Source of the DNA: Rahnella sp. AA
GTDB taxonomy: Bacteria > Pseudomonadota > Gammaproteobacteria > Enterobacterales > Enterobacteriaceae
Assembly: GCF_002834385.1 (NCBI RefSeq)
Contig: NZ_PITQ01000001.1
Coordinates: forward strand, 496,001-560,000
Length of the DNA stretch: 64,000 bases
Reading direction: 5' to 3'
Shown here: one piece after another, positions 56,714-64,000 of the stretch
Layout: each line of letters begins with the position of its first letter
How positions within the stretch are numbered: position 1 is the stretch's first letter
Notes under the pieces: generated by a model
Told to the model about the DNA's origin: nothing
The model's database searches: none
The model's input: the letters and a program-made list of their open reading frames with translations, nothing else
Made by a program: the position numbers and the translations under genes

Positions 56714-57037
56714 TCAGGCGATCCCCGCCCAGCGCATCAGCGCCGTTACGACCGCCGCCGCGATAATAATGACGATCAGCGGTGCCTTTCGCCACGCTAA
56801 AAACAGCGCTACGCCGACGCCTGTTACCCGTGCAAATCCGCCAAAGTGATGGCCTTCAAACAACGCTGACGTGGCCGCAACGGCCAGTAACAGAATCGTG
56901 GCGGAATCCGACAACATTGTTTGCGTTGCCGGTGACAAATTCAGGCGCGAGCCCAGCCGGTAACCGGCCACGCGCATCGCGAAAGTTCCGGCCGCCAGAA
57001 CGACGATCCCGGCAATCCATAACGTGTGCTGTGTCAT
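56714..57037 (-). CDS. azlD: AzlD-type branched-chain amino acid exporter small subunit
   Basis: A 107-residue membrane protein (MTQHTLWIAGIVVLAAGTF...) with four hydrophobic segments and the AzlD/YgaH text MRVAGYRLGSRL and ATILLLAVAATSALF. Pairs with AzlC to export branched-chain amino acids (YgaZH in E. coli exports valine). Its start overlaps the azlC stop by four bases. The longer frame upstream is azlC read in another frame. Confidence 0.85.
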   Translation of the reverse strand: MTQHTLWIAGIVVLAAGTFAMRVAGYRLGSRLNLSPATQTMLSDSATILLLAVAATSALFEGHHFGGFARVTGVGVALFLAWRKAPLIVIIIAAAVVTALMRWAGIA

Positions 57038-57702
57038 TTTTTGTTTCTCCAGGCCAGTAATCCCAGCAGTGAAAACAGCACCGGCATTCCGGCGGGCACA
57101 AAAGGCACGGCGGCGACGGAAATCAGTGCGCCGGACGCCGCCGGGATCAGCGTTCTGCGCTTTCTCAGTGCCGGGAAAATCAGCGCCAGCAAAATGGCCG
57201 GGAACACGGCATCCAGCCCGATGGCTTTGATATCCGGAATAAACTGCCCGATGTACGCCCCGGCAATCACGCTGACCGGCCAGAACAGCGCAATGCCCGC
57301 GCCGCACAGCCAGTAGGCTTTTTTGCGTTTCTCATAGGTGGGCTGGGAGATGCCGAATACCACGCTTTCATCGTTCATGATGTGGCATCCGAGCCAACTG
57401 AGCGATTTACTGCCCACCAGATCTTTCACGGCGATACCGAACGGCAAATGGCGGGCATTCACCAGTAAACCGGCAGCCGCTGCGGCGAACGGGCTTCCGC
57501 CACCGCCGACAATCGCGATAAATAAAAACTCCGAAGCGCCGGCGAGCACCAGCAACGAGAGCATCAGCGGCACCCACAGCGGGAAGCCTCCGGCGACCGC
57601 CAGTGAACCGTAAGAAATCCCCACCAGGCCGTCGGCGAGACAGACCAGAAAGATGGCTTTCACCACATCTTTTCCCAGCGGTGAAAAGAAACGTGCTTGC
57701 AT
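57034..57702 (-). CDS. azlC: AzlC-type branched-chain amino acid exporter large subunit
   Basis: A 222-residue membrane protein of the AzlC/YgaZ family. Landmarks are LADGLVGISYGSLAVAGGFPLWVPLMLS, LLVNARHLPFG and the DESVVFGI segment. About six to seven helices. It is the first gene of azlCD, divergent from the XRE-cupin regulator gene, and the promoter region between them holds a strong palindrome. Confidence 0.88.
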   Translation of the reverse strand: MQARFFSPLGKDVVKAIFLVCLADGLVGISYGSLAVAGGFPLWVPLMLSLLVLAGASEFLFIAIVGGGGSPFAAAAAGLLVNARHLPFGIAVKDLVGSKSLSWLGCHIMNDESVVFGISQPTYEKRKKAYWLCGAGIALFWPVSVIAGAYIGQFIPDIKAIGLDAVFPAILLALIFPALRKRRTLIPAASGALISVAAVPFVPAGMPVLFSLLGLLAWRNKK

Positions 57703-57713
57703 AATTCAATCCC

Positions 57714-57782
57714 ATAACGAACGAGTATTCATTATAATGAACACTTTTGAATCGTTCTTCAAGTCGAACGATCGTTCGTTAT
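57714..57782. promoter_or_regulatory. Operator region between azlCD and its regulator
   Basis: A perfect 14-bp palindrome CGAACGATCGTTCG lies at 57765-57778. ATAACGAACGA (57714-57724) is the exact inverse of TCGTTCGTTAT (57772-57782). Both divergent promoters fall here, so binding by the adjacent regulator to these repeats would control azlCD and itself. Confidence 0.6.
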
Positions 57783-57800
57783 ACTGTTCGGAGTGCCGCA

Positions 57801-58349
57801 ATGTCTCAACCTATCAGCGTTATTTCCAAAGGTCTGGTGCGTGAACGTCAGCGCGCGGGCTTGTCTCTGGCAGAAGTCGCCCGCCGCGCCGGTGTGGCGA
57901 AATCGACGCTTTCACAACTCGAAGCGGGCAACGGTAATCCGAGTCTGGAAACGCTGTGGGCGCTGTGCGTGGCGCTGAATATTCCCTTCGCGCGGCTGAT
58001 GGAGCCTGAAGTGAATAAAATGCAGGTGATCCGGCGCGGTGAAGGCCCGTCGGTGGTGGCGGAACTGGCGGATTACAAAGCGGTGCTTCTGGCGACCTGT
58101 CCGCCGGGCGCGCGGCGCGATGTCTATCTGCTGACCACGCAGCCGGGCAGCGACCGCGTTTCCAGCCCGCATCCGCTAGGTTCTGTCGAACATATCATCA
58201 TCACGCAGGGGCGTGCGCTGGTCGGGCTGGTGGATTCTCCGGTTGAGCTGAACGCCGGTGACTACATTTCATATCCCGCCGACGTTGAGCATATTTTCAG
58301 GGCGCTGGAGCCGGACACGATGGCGGTACTGGTTTCGGAGCAGAGCTGA
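57801..58349 (+). CDS. XRE-family regulator with C-terminal cupin domain
   Basis: A 182-residue regulator. The N-terminal helix-turn-helix (about residues 8-62) includes VRERQRAGLSLAEVARRAGVAKSTLSQLEAGNGNPSLETLW, and the C-terminal cupin (about 110-180) shows the double-stranded barrel text SVEHIIITQGRALVGL and LNAGDYISYPADVEHIF. The ATG at 57801 is preferred because of GGAG just upstream; the frame is open from 57747. Divergent from azlC, so probably its repressor or activator, with branched-chain amino acids a plausible signal. Confidence 0.85.
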   Translation: MSQPISVISKGLVRERQRAGLSLAEVARRAGVAKSTLSQLEAGNGNPSLETLWALCVALNIPFARLMEPEVNKMQVIRRGEGPSVVAELADYKAVLLATCPPGARRDVYLLTTQPGSDRVSSPHPLGSVEHIIITQGRALVGLVDSPVELNAGDYISYPADVEHIFRALEPDTMAVLVSEQS

Positions 58350-58431
58350 GCGCGTTTTTCTCCCCCTAAGTCACAGCTAAGAAACCCGTGAAATACTCGC
58401 CTGACTTATTCTTAACAGGGCGGGTTTTACC

Positions 58432-59209
58432 ATGACGTATCCGGCGACAAAAGAAACGATTAACTGGGCTAACAAAGTCCCTGAAGTCACGCTTTTCTTC
58501 TGGCTTATCAAAATGATGTCTACCACAGTCGGAGAAACAGCCGCCGACATTCCTGAATGTGAACCTGAATTTTGGGCTGACCTATACTTCTGTTGTTACC
58601 GGTGTCTTGCTGGTGATTTCCCTGTTCTTCCCGATCAGGGCCAAACGCTACGTGCCTTCGCTTTACTGGCTGTCGGTTTTGCTGATCAGCGTTTTTGGTA
58701 CCCTGCTGACCGATAATCTGACCGATAATTTCAATGTACCGCTGTCTTTTTCGACCGTGATGTTTGGTGCGTTGCTGATTATCACGTTCAGTGTCTGGTA
58801 TAAAAAAGAACATACCTTATCCATCCACGAAGTGGATACCGTCAAACGTGAGCTGTTTTACTGGACGGCGATCCTCTTTACTTTCGCGCTGGGGACCGCT
58901 GCCGGTGACTGGGTCGCTGAAGGCATGCAGTTCGGGTATTCCACGGCGGCGCTTGTGTTTGGTGGCCTGATTGCGGTGACGGCGGCAGCGCATTATTTGC
59001 TGAAGGCGAATGCGGTGCTGTGCTTCTGGATTGCATATGTCCTGACCCGGCCGTTCGGGGCCTCCTGCGGTGATTTGCTGGCCCAAACGCCTGATAACGG
59101 CGGGCTGGGATTGGGCACGACCGGGACAAGTTGCCTGTTCCTGATCGCCATTGTGGTTCTGGTCGGCTATCTCACGCTCACGGAAAGAAAAGTGGCGACT
59201 GACCAGTAA
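58432..59209 (+). pseudogene. COG4705 membrane protein gene with a single-base frameshift
   Basis: The first frame (58432 on) reads MTYPATKETINWANKVPEVTLFFWLIKMMSTTVGETAAD, then becomes nonsense. Removing one A at 58549 restores a continuous frame: GAC TTC CTG AAT GTG AAC, joining the second frame NLNFGLTYTSVVTGVLLVISLFFPI to the stop at 59209. The joined 258-residue product has about seven membrane segments and belongs to the COG4705 family, often located beside two-component systems. Whether the extra base is a true mutation or a sequencing error cannot be told here. The later part has its own ATG at 58559 but no clear ribosome-binding site. Confidence 0.85.
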
Positions 59210-59230
59210 ATTGCCATTAAAGAGGGACTG

Positions 59231-59839
59231 ATGCGGATACTGCTGGTTGAAGATGATGTGATGATTGCCGAAGCCGTGCGGGACACGTTGAAAGACGCGG
59301 CCTATGCGGTTGACTGGGTCAGCAACGGCACGGCTGCGTTATCGGGCGCGCTTTGCCACGGTTATGACGTCGTATTGTTAGACCTCGGATTACCCGGCCA
59401 GGACGGATTCTCCGTTCTGGCCGGTATCCGCAGGAAAGGGCTGGATGGCGGTGCAGATGATTACATCCTTAAACCGTTTGATATGAGCGAACTGATGGCC
59501 CGGATCCGGGCCGTTTTGCGTCGTAAAGGGGGGAGCAGTGAACCGGTGTTAACTAATGGCGTCATTACGCTGGATCCTGCAACCCATGAGGCCGGTCTTG
59601 CCGGCACAGCCGCCACTTTTCAGCTTTCAAACCGGGAGTTCGCTTTGCTTGAGGCGCTGATGCTCAGGCCGGGGAACATTCTCTCGCGCAGTGATCTGGA
59701 AGAGCGGATCTACGGCTGGGGAGAAGAGGTAGAAAGTAATGCTGTGGAGTTTCTCATTCACGCCTTGCGCAAAAAATTAGGCAGCGACGCCATCAGAAAT
59801 GTAAGGGGAGTGGGATGGCTGGTTTCAAAGAACGGATAA
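59231..59839 (+). CDS. OmpR-family response regulator with a shortened receiver domain
   Basis: A 202-residue regulator of the QseB/PmrA type. The receiver keeps the acidic pair EDD near residues 7-9, phospho-acceptor Asp51 in LLDLGLPGQDG and Lys81 in LKPF, but IRRKG is joined directly to LDGGADDY. Compared with QseB, about 20 residues are missing, including the LTAR strand with the conserved Thr needed for phosphorylation signalling. The C-terminal winged helix (NREFALLEALMLRPG, SNAVEFLIHALRKKLG, GVGWLV) is intact. AGAGGG precedes the ATG. The gap is in frame, so a stable but possibly constitutive or inactive regulator is possible. Confidence 0.85.
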   Translation: MRILLVEDDVMIAEAVRDTLKDAAYAVDWVSNGTAALSGALCHGYDVVLLDLGLPGQDGFSVLAGIRRKGLDGGADDYILKPFDMSELMARIRAVLRRKGGSSEPVLTNGVITLDPATHEAGLAGTAATFQLSNREFALLEALMLRPGNILSRSDLEERIYGWGEEVESNAVEFLIHALRKKLGSDAIRNVRGVGWLVSKNG

Positions 59840-61158
59840 AAAGCTCCATTCAGCTTCGTTTATCGGTGGTGCTCTGTTCAGCCATTTTTATCGTAGCGCT
59901 GGCATCAGGCGCATTTACTTTTCTGTCTGCGCTGGATGAGGCCCATGAATTGCAGGATTCTACGCTGACACAAATCACGCAGGTTTTGAAAAAAACCACG
60001 CCTGCGCTGGCGGGCAGCAGTTATATCAGTCCGGCGATTGCCGGTGACGACGACGCCAATGTGATTGTCGAGTTTATTGGCGGAAAAACCACGTTACCTT
60101 CCGCCCGTTTTCAGTTAGCCCCGCCGTTAACTGAAGGGTTTCAAACCGTGACTTCCGGGCAGAACGACTATCGTGTTCTGGTCACGGCGCTGTCGCCGGA
60201 TTTGCATGTGGCGGTGGGGCAGAAAACGTCTGCCCGTGATGAAGTCGCCTTCGACAGCGCGGTGCGCACATTGATGCCTTTTCTGATTTTATTGCTGGTT
60301 TTACTGCTGATCGTCTCCGACCTGGTGCGCAAAGTTTTCCAGCCTGTTTCACGGCTGGCGAACGAGGTTTACCGGCGTGATGAGCAGGATCTGACGCCGC
60401 TGACTTATGCGGATATTCCTAATGAAGTCCGCCCTTTTGTGACGGGCATAAACCGGTTACTGGGTAAAGTCGAAGGGGCAATGGAAACGCAGCGGCGGTT
60501 TGTGGCTGATGCGGCTCATGAACTGCGTTCGCCACTCACGGCGCTTTCACTCCAGGCTGAGCGGCTGAGCCATTCCACGATGTCCGCCGAGGCTCAGGAG
60601 CGCCTGGTCACGCTGCGTCTGGGCATTAACCGGGCGAAAAATTTACTGGAGCAGCTACTCTCGCTCGCCCGCGCCCAGCAGCTGGTTTCTTCTCAAATCG
60701 CGTTATCGCACGTTTCGGTACAATCTGTTTTCCGTCAGGTGATTGAAGGGCTGTGGCCACTGGCGGCGGAGAAAAACATCGATTTTGGGGTGGCGGATAC
60801 ACAAGACGTCACGCTGCATACTGATGAAGTCGCGCTGTCCACGGTGGTTAAAAACCTGGTGGAAAACGCCGTTCGCTATACCCCGTCAGGCGGCCGCGTA
60901 GACCTGCGGCTCAGCGCCGAAAGCGGACGGGTCATTATTGACGTTGAAGACAATGGCCCCGGCATTGCGCAAGAGAAATACGACCGGGTGTTCGATGCAT
61001 TTTACCGGATAGAAGGTTCCGGCCAGGAAGGATCCGGGCTTGGCCTGTCGATTGTGAAATCGACAATATTGCGGTTGGGTGGGGAAGTGAGCCTGCATCC
61101 CGCACCTCACTTTCCGACGGGATTACTGGTCAGATTGAAATTTGAACAAAAGAAATGA
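59815..61158 (+). CDS. Sensor histidine kinase (QseC/PmrB-like)
   Basis: A 447-residue inner-membrane kinase overlapping the regulator by 25 bases. Two membrane segments (about residues 16-38 and 157-178) bracket a periplasmic sensor of about 120 residues. HAMP-like linker follows; phospho-acceptor His235 is in DAAHELRSPLTAL; N-box LVENAVRYTP, G1 VEDNGPGI, F-box VFDAFYRIEGSG and G2 GSGLGLSIV are present. It appears complete, unlike its partner. Signal unknown. Confidence 0.93.
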   Translation: MAGFKERIKSSIQLRLSVVLCSAIFIVALASGAFTFLSALDEAHELQDSTLTQITQVLKKTTPALAGSSYISPAIAGDDDANVIVEFIGGKTTLPSARFQLAPPLTEGFQTVTSGQNDYRVLVTALSPDLHVAVGQKTSARDEVAFDSAVRTLMPFLILLLVLLLIVSDLVRKVFQPVSRLANEVYRRDEQDLTPLTYADIPNEVRPFVTGINRLLGKVEGAMETQRRFVADAAHELRSPLTALSLQAERLSHSTMSAEAQERLVTLRLGINRAKNLLEQLLSLARAQQLVSSQIALSHVSVQSVFRQVIEGLWPLAAEKNIDFGVADTQDVTLHTDEVALSTVVKNLVENAVRYTPSGGRVDLRLSAESGRVIIDVEDNGPGIAQEKYDRVFDAFYRIEGSGQEGSGLGLSIVKSTILRLGGEVSLHPAPHFPTGLLVRLKFEQKK

Positions 61159-61188
61159 CCGGCTGCATATTTTCTCAGACAAAAACCG

Positions 61189-62154
61189 TTAAAACGTAAT
61201 CAGCTTTTTCGTCAGATTGTTTTTGAGCAGCAGCAAGGATGACAACACTGAAAGCAGGAACGTCAGCAGGATGACCAGCAATTTGGCCGTCAGGGAATGG
61301 ATCGGGATCCACTCGATTAACAGATTAAAAAAGGTGTAGTGGAGGATATAAACGCCGGTCATGGTTTTACCGAGCGAGCTGACCATTTCACTGACCGGCA
61401 GCCGCGTGGCGTCCGGTTTAACGCCGTTCGCCGCAATGATAATGAGCAGCACCAGAATGTAGACCTGCGATCCGGTCAGAATAAAGCTGTTGCGCTCGAC
61501 GTTGAAAATAGAGAGAAAAAAGTGCTTCTCATAAAACCAGGTGAAGGTATAAACAAACGGAATCGCGATGGCGGCAAATCGGGCGATGCGCGGGCGGCTG
61601 TAGAGCGAGGAAACCACCGGGTCGTAAAGTAGTTGTCCGGTCAGATAATAAAGCACCCAGGTCCAGATGCGTAACTGCGCGGGCGCGGAGAGGCTTTTAC
61701 TTTCAGTGAAATAAATTGCCAGCAGGTCATAAGCAAAAGAGAAAATCAGCAGCGCCAGAACCAGCGAGGCCAGGATCACCCGGCGTTTCGCCAGCCATTC
61801 CACGGCCGGGTGGAAGGTGTAAATGATCACCAGTGAAAAGATGAACCACGGCTGGATCAGATAACCTTTCTGATACGGTCCCCACAGGTAATAAACCGAG
61901 AACCAGAAGATAAATATCGTCAGGATCCCGCGTATCTTTTTCATCTGCCATTCCGGCGTGTGCTGGGAACCGGCATCCATATAGCCGGTCACGACAAAAA
62001 ACAGCGGTGTGGCGATGGTGGAAATAAAGGTCAGGAAAGCCAGGATCTGGTCATAGTTATAATTGTAATTATCGTACGTGTTATAGACGGTGAAAAATGT
62101 CACGGCGGTCAGGCAGCCGAGCGTTTTAATAATGTTCAGTCCCGTTGTGTTCAT
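61189..62154 (-). CDS. Acyltransferase-3-like membrane protein lacking the catalytic His
   Basis: A 321-residue inner-membrane protein with about ten helices, resembling the acyltransferase-3 family (WecH/OafA-like): TPLFFVVTGYMDAG, WFIFSLVIIYTFHP and MTGVYILHYTFFNLL are family-like. The usual R-x10-H in the first helix is replaced: Lys11 and Phe22 stand at those positions. Catalysis as known for OafA would be lost, so it may be a non-canonical member or a structural relative. Its start overlaps the RND pump stop by four bases, so the two are translated together. Confidence 0.7.
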   Translation of the reverse strand: MNTTGLNIIKTLGCLTAVTFFTVYNTYDNYNYNYDQILAFLTFISTIATPLFFVVTGYMDAGSQHTPEWQMKKIRGILTIFIFWFSVYYLWGPYQKGYLIQPWFIFSLVIIYTFHPAVEWLAKRRVILASLVLALLIFSFAYDLLAIYFTESKSLSAPAQLRIWTWVLYYLTGQLLYDPVVSSLYSRPRIARFAAIAIPFVYTFTWFYEKHFFLSIFNVERNSFILTGSQVYILVLLIIIAANGVKPDATRLPVSEMVSSLGKTMTGVYILHYTFFNLLIEWIPIHSLTAKLLVILLTFLLSVLSSLLLLKNNLTKKLITF

Positions 62155-64000
62155 TGTTGAATTCGTTGTCCTTCACGATGGAAACAGTTGTAAATCACCG
62201 GCAGAACCAGAAGCGTCAGCACGGTCGCAAACCCCAGACCGAACATGATAACAACCGCCATGCTCTGGAAAAATACATCAAGTAACAACGGCGCGAGCCC
62301 GAGCACGGTGGTAAACGCCGTCAGCAGGATAGGGCGCAGGCGCGATGTGGCCGCGTAGATAATCGCTTCCGTCTGGTTTTTCTCTTTCTTCTGCTGGCCG
62401 ATTTCTTCGACCAGCACGATACCGTTGCGGATCAGCATGCCGCTCAGGCTGAGCAGGCCAATCAGCGCCATAAACCCGAACGGAATGCCGGTCAGCAGGA
62501 AACCAAACGTCACGCCAATCAGCGCCAGCGGCACGGTCAGCCAGATGGCAATCGCATTTTTCACCGAACTGAACATCAGCACCGTGATGATAAACATCAT
62601 CAGGAAACCAATCGGCAGCGTGGTGAACAGCCCCTGTTGCGCCTCGGCGGAATTCTCCGCATCGCCGCCCCATTCAATGCTGTAGCCGTGCGGCAAGGTC
62701 AGCGCTTCGACCTGTGGTTTTATCCGCGCGAGCATATCGCCGGACGTTTCGCCGGTGGCCGCATCGGGGTCGGTCTGCACGGTGAGCATGCGGATACGGT
62801 CGCGGCGCATGATCAGCGGATCTTCCCATTCCACTTTGAAATCACTGACCACGTTACTCAGCGGAATAAACTGCTGGCGCGTCTGGCTCCACACCATGAT
62901 GTTCGCCATGTGATCGACATCCAGCCTTTCAGAGGCGGGCGGACGCAACACGATGGGCATCAGCGTGGAGCCATCGCGATAAATCCCCACTGTACTGCCG
63001 CTGAAATTCATCTGTAATGCGCTGTCGATTTCGCCTTTATCCACGCCCAGTTCGCGGCCCAGATACGGGGAAAATACCGGCCTGACCATTTTGCTGCGAT
63101 CCTGCCAGTCGTTGCGTACGCCGTCGGCCGCGCCGTCATCGAGGATGATTTTATCCACCCGGCTGGCGATGCTGCGCAGCGTATCCGGGTCGGAGCCTTT
63201 AATGCGCACTTCAATGGCGCTGTCGCCGGAAGGCCCGAACATGATGCGTTTGAGCCGCGCGTTGACCTCGGGGTAATTTTTCTGGATATCCTGCTCGGTA
63301 CTGTGAACCAGCCCGGCGATTTTCCGCTGATCGTCCATCCGCACCATAATCTGCGCGTAGTTGGAATACTGTCGCTGGCCGTTGTAAGTCAGGATGAAGC
63401 GCATGCCGCCCTGGCCGATAGTGGTGACGGTGTTTTCCACGCCCTCCTGTTTGCTGATGTTCTGTTCTATTTCGCGGGCGACGCGGGCGGTGTGGTTGAT
63501 ATCGGTGCCGTAAGGCAGCCAGAGATCGACGAAGAAAATCGGCGTGTTGGAAGACGGGAAAAAGTTCTGCCGCACAAAGCCGAATCCCCAGACGGACGCC
63601 GCGAGCAGCGCCGCCAGTATTACCAGCGTGACCGTCTGGCGCACCAGCAGCGCCGACAGCAAACGCCTATAAACGCGGAAAATCCAGCCGCCGTACGGGT
63701 CAGTCTGTTCATCCGGTTTTTTCTCCGGCACCGGCATATTGGCAAACGCCCATTTGACCAGCACCGGCGTGAGGGTCAGCGCCGTCACCCAGCTAAGCAT
63801 CAGCGAAATCAGCAATACCTGGAACAGCGATTTACAGTATTCGCCGGTCGAATCCTGCGACAGCCCGATAGGCGCAAACGCCAGAATGGCGATAACCGTC
63901 GCGCCCAGCAGCGGCAGGGCGGAGCGTTTGATAATGTGAGAAATCGCGCTCATCAGCGGATTGCCCTGCTGCCGGGAAATCAGCACGCCTTCCACCACCA
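62151..64000 (-). CDS. RND efflux transporter, C-terminal part (runs off the window)
   Basis: The last 616 residues of an RND permease; the N-terminal third or more lies beyond 64000. The visible part begins within transmembrane helix 4 (VVEGVLISRQQGNPLMSAI), includes the second periplasmic porter domain (PSSNTPIFFVDLWLPYGTDI) and ends with helices 8-12 (GMLIRNGIVLVEEIGQQKKE, the helix 10/11 motif with a proline-rich turn LRPILLTAFTTVLGLAPL). The acidic proton residues of helix 4 are outside the window. More like a heavy-metal or MexF/triclosan-type small RND than AcrB; substrate not assignable. Downstream acyltransferase-like gene is coupled. Confidence 0.88.
   Translation of the reverse strand, partial: VVEGVLISRQQGNPLMSAISHIIKRSALPLLGATVIAILAFAPIGLSQDSTGEYCKSLFQVLLISLMLSWVTALTLTPVLVKWAFANMPVPEKKPDEQTDPYGGWIFRVYRRLLSALLVRQTVTLVILAALLAASVWGFGFVRQNFFPSSNTPIFFVDLWLPYGTDINHTARVAREIEQNISKQEGVENTVTTIGQGGMRFILTYNGQRQYSNYAQIMVRMDDQRKIAGLVHSTEQDIQKNYPEVNARLKRIMFGPSGDSAIEVRIKGSDPDTLRSIASRVDKIILDDGAADGVRNDWQDRSKMVRPVFSPYLGRELGVDKGEIDSALQMNFSGSTVGIYRDGSTLMPIVLRPPASERLDVDHMANIMVWSQTRQQFIPLSNVVSDFKVEWEDPLIMRRDRIRMLTVQTDPDAATGETSGDMLARIKPQVEALTLPHGYSIEWGGDAENSAEAQQGLFTTLPIGFLMMFIITVLMFSSVKNAIAIWLTVPLALIGVTFGFLLTGIPFGFMALIGLLSLSGMLIRNGIVLVEEIGQQKKEKNQTEAIIYAATSRLRPILLTAFTTVLGLAPLLLDVFFQSMAVVIMFGLGFATVLTLLVLPVIYNCFHREGQRIQQ

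Overview
The window reads as chromosomal DNA of a gammaproteobacterium of the order Enterobacterales. The best fit is the Yersiniaceae side of the order (Rahnella, Serratia or Ewingella-like). Protein sequences in the first 28 kb closely resemble Escherichia coli counterparts, and gene order follows the E. coli sfsA-to-cdaR stretch with local changes. The genus is inferred from gene content, not proven. I see no rRNA or tRNA gene, no CRISPR array and no phage.

Core region (1-23.5 kb): sfsA and thpR; the helicase gene hrpB; mrcB (PBP1b); the Fur-type ferrichrome operon fhuACDB; hemL, clcA and erpA; an ERIC repeat with a small exported fimbrial-like protein where E. coli has yadS; btuF-mtnN; dgt; degP with a sigmaE-like promoter; cdaR.

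Sugar-acid region (22-28 kb): cdaR is followed by gudP-gudX-gudD (D-glucarate uptake and dehydration). A 12-base motif occurs twice before cdaR and once, with one change, before gudP. It is a candidate CdaR operator.

Accessory region 1 (28-49 kb): a shikimate-dehydrogenase-like gene; a P-loop kinase-like gene paired with an isocitrate lyase/PEP mutase-like gene beside a LysR gene; alkB; a cold-shock-domain protein; a six-gene archaic chaperone-usher (Csu-type) pilus operon; ydcF; an MFS exporter with a divergent LysR gene; a polar amino-acid ABC binding protein and permease (no ATPase) with an aminotransferase behind MetJ-box-like sites; a DUF1345 protein; an unidentified 430-residue protein with an HDxGH/ExxxD pattern coupled to a LysE exporter with a convergent AraC gene; and a decayed GGDEF gene.

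Accessory region 2 (49.6-57 kb): after a PuuP-like permease comes an isolated type VI secretion cassette, vgrG-tli3-tle3 (carrier, lipoprotein immunity protein, lipase effector). No T6SS structural genes are nearby. The cassette lies between two inward-facing termini that look like IS4-type inverted repeats, next to near-identical 12-bp sequences. I consider it the most interesting structure here: a possible transposon-bounded effector cassette.

Right end (56.7-64 kb): azlCD with a divergent XRE-cupin regulator and a strong palindromic operator; a frameshifted COG4705 membrane-protein gene before a two-component system whose response regulator lacks about 20 residues of its receiver domain; then an acyltransferase-3-like membrane protein coupled to an RND efflux pump gene that runs off the window.
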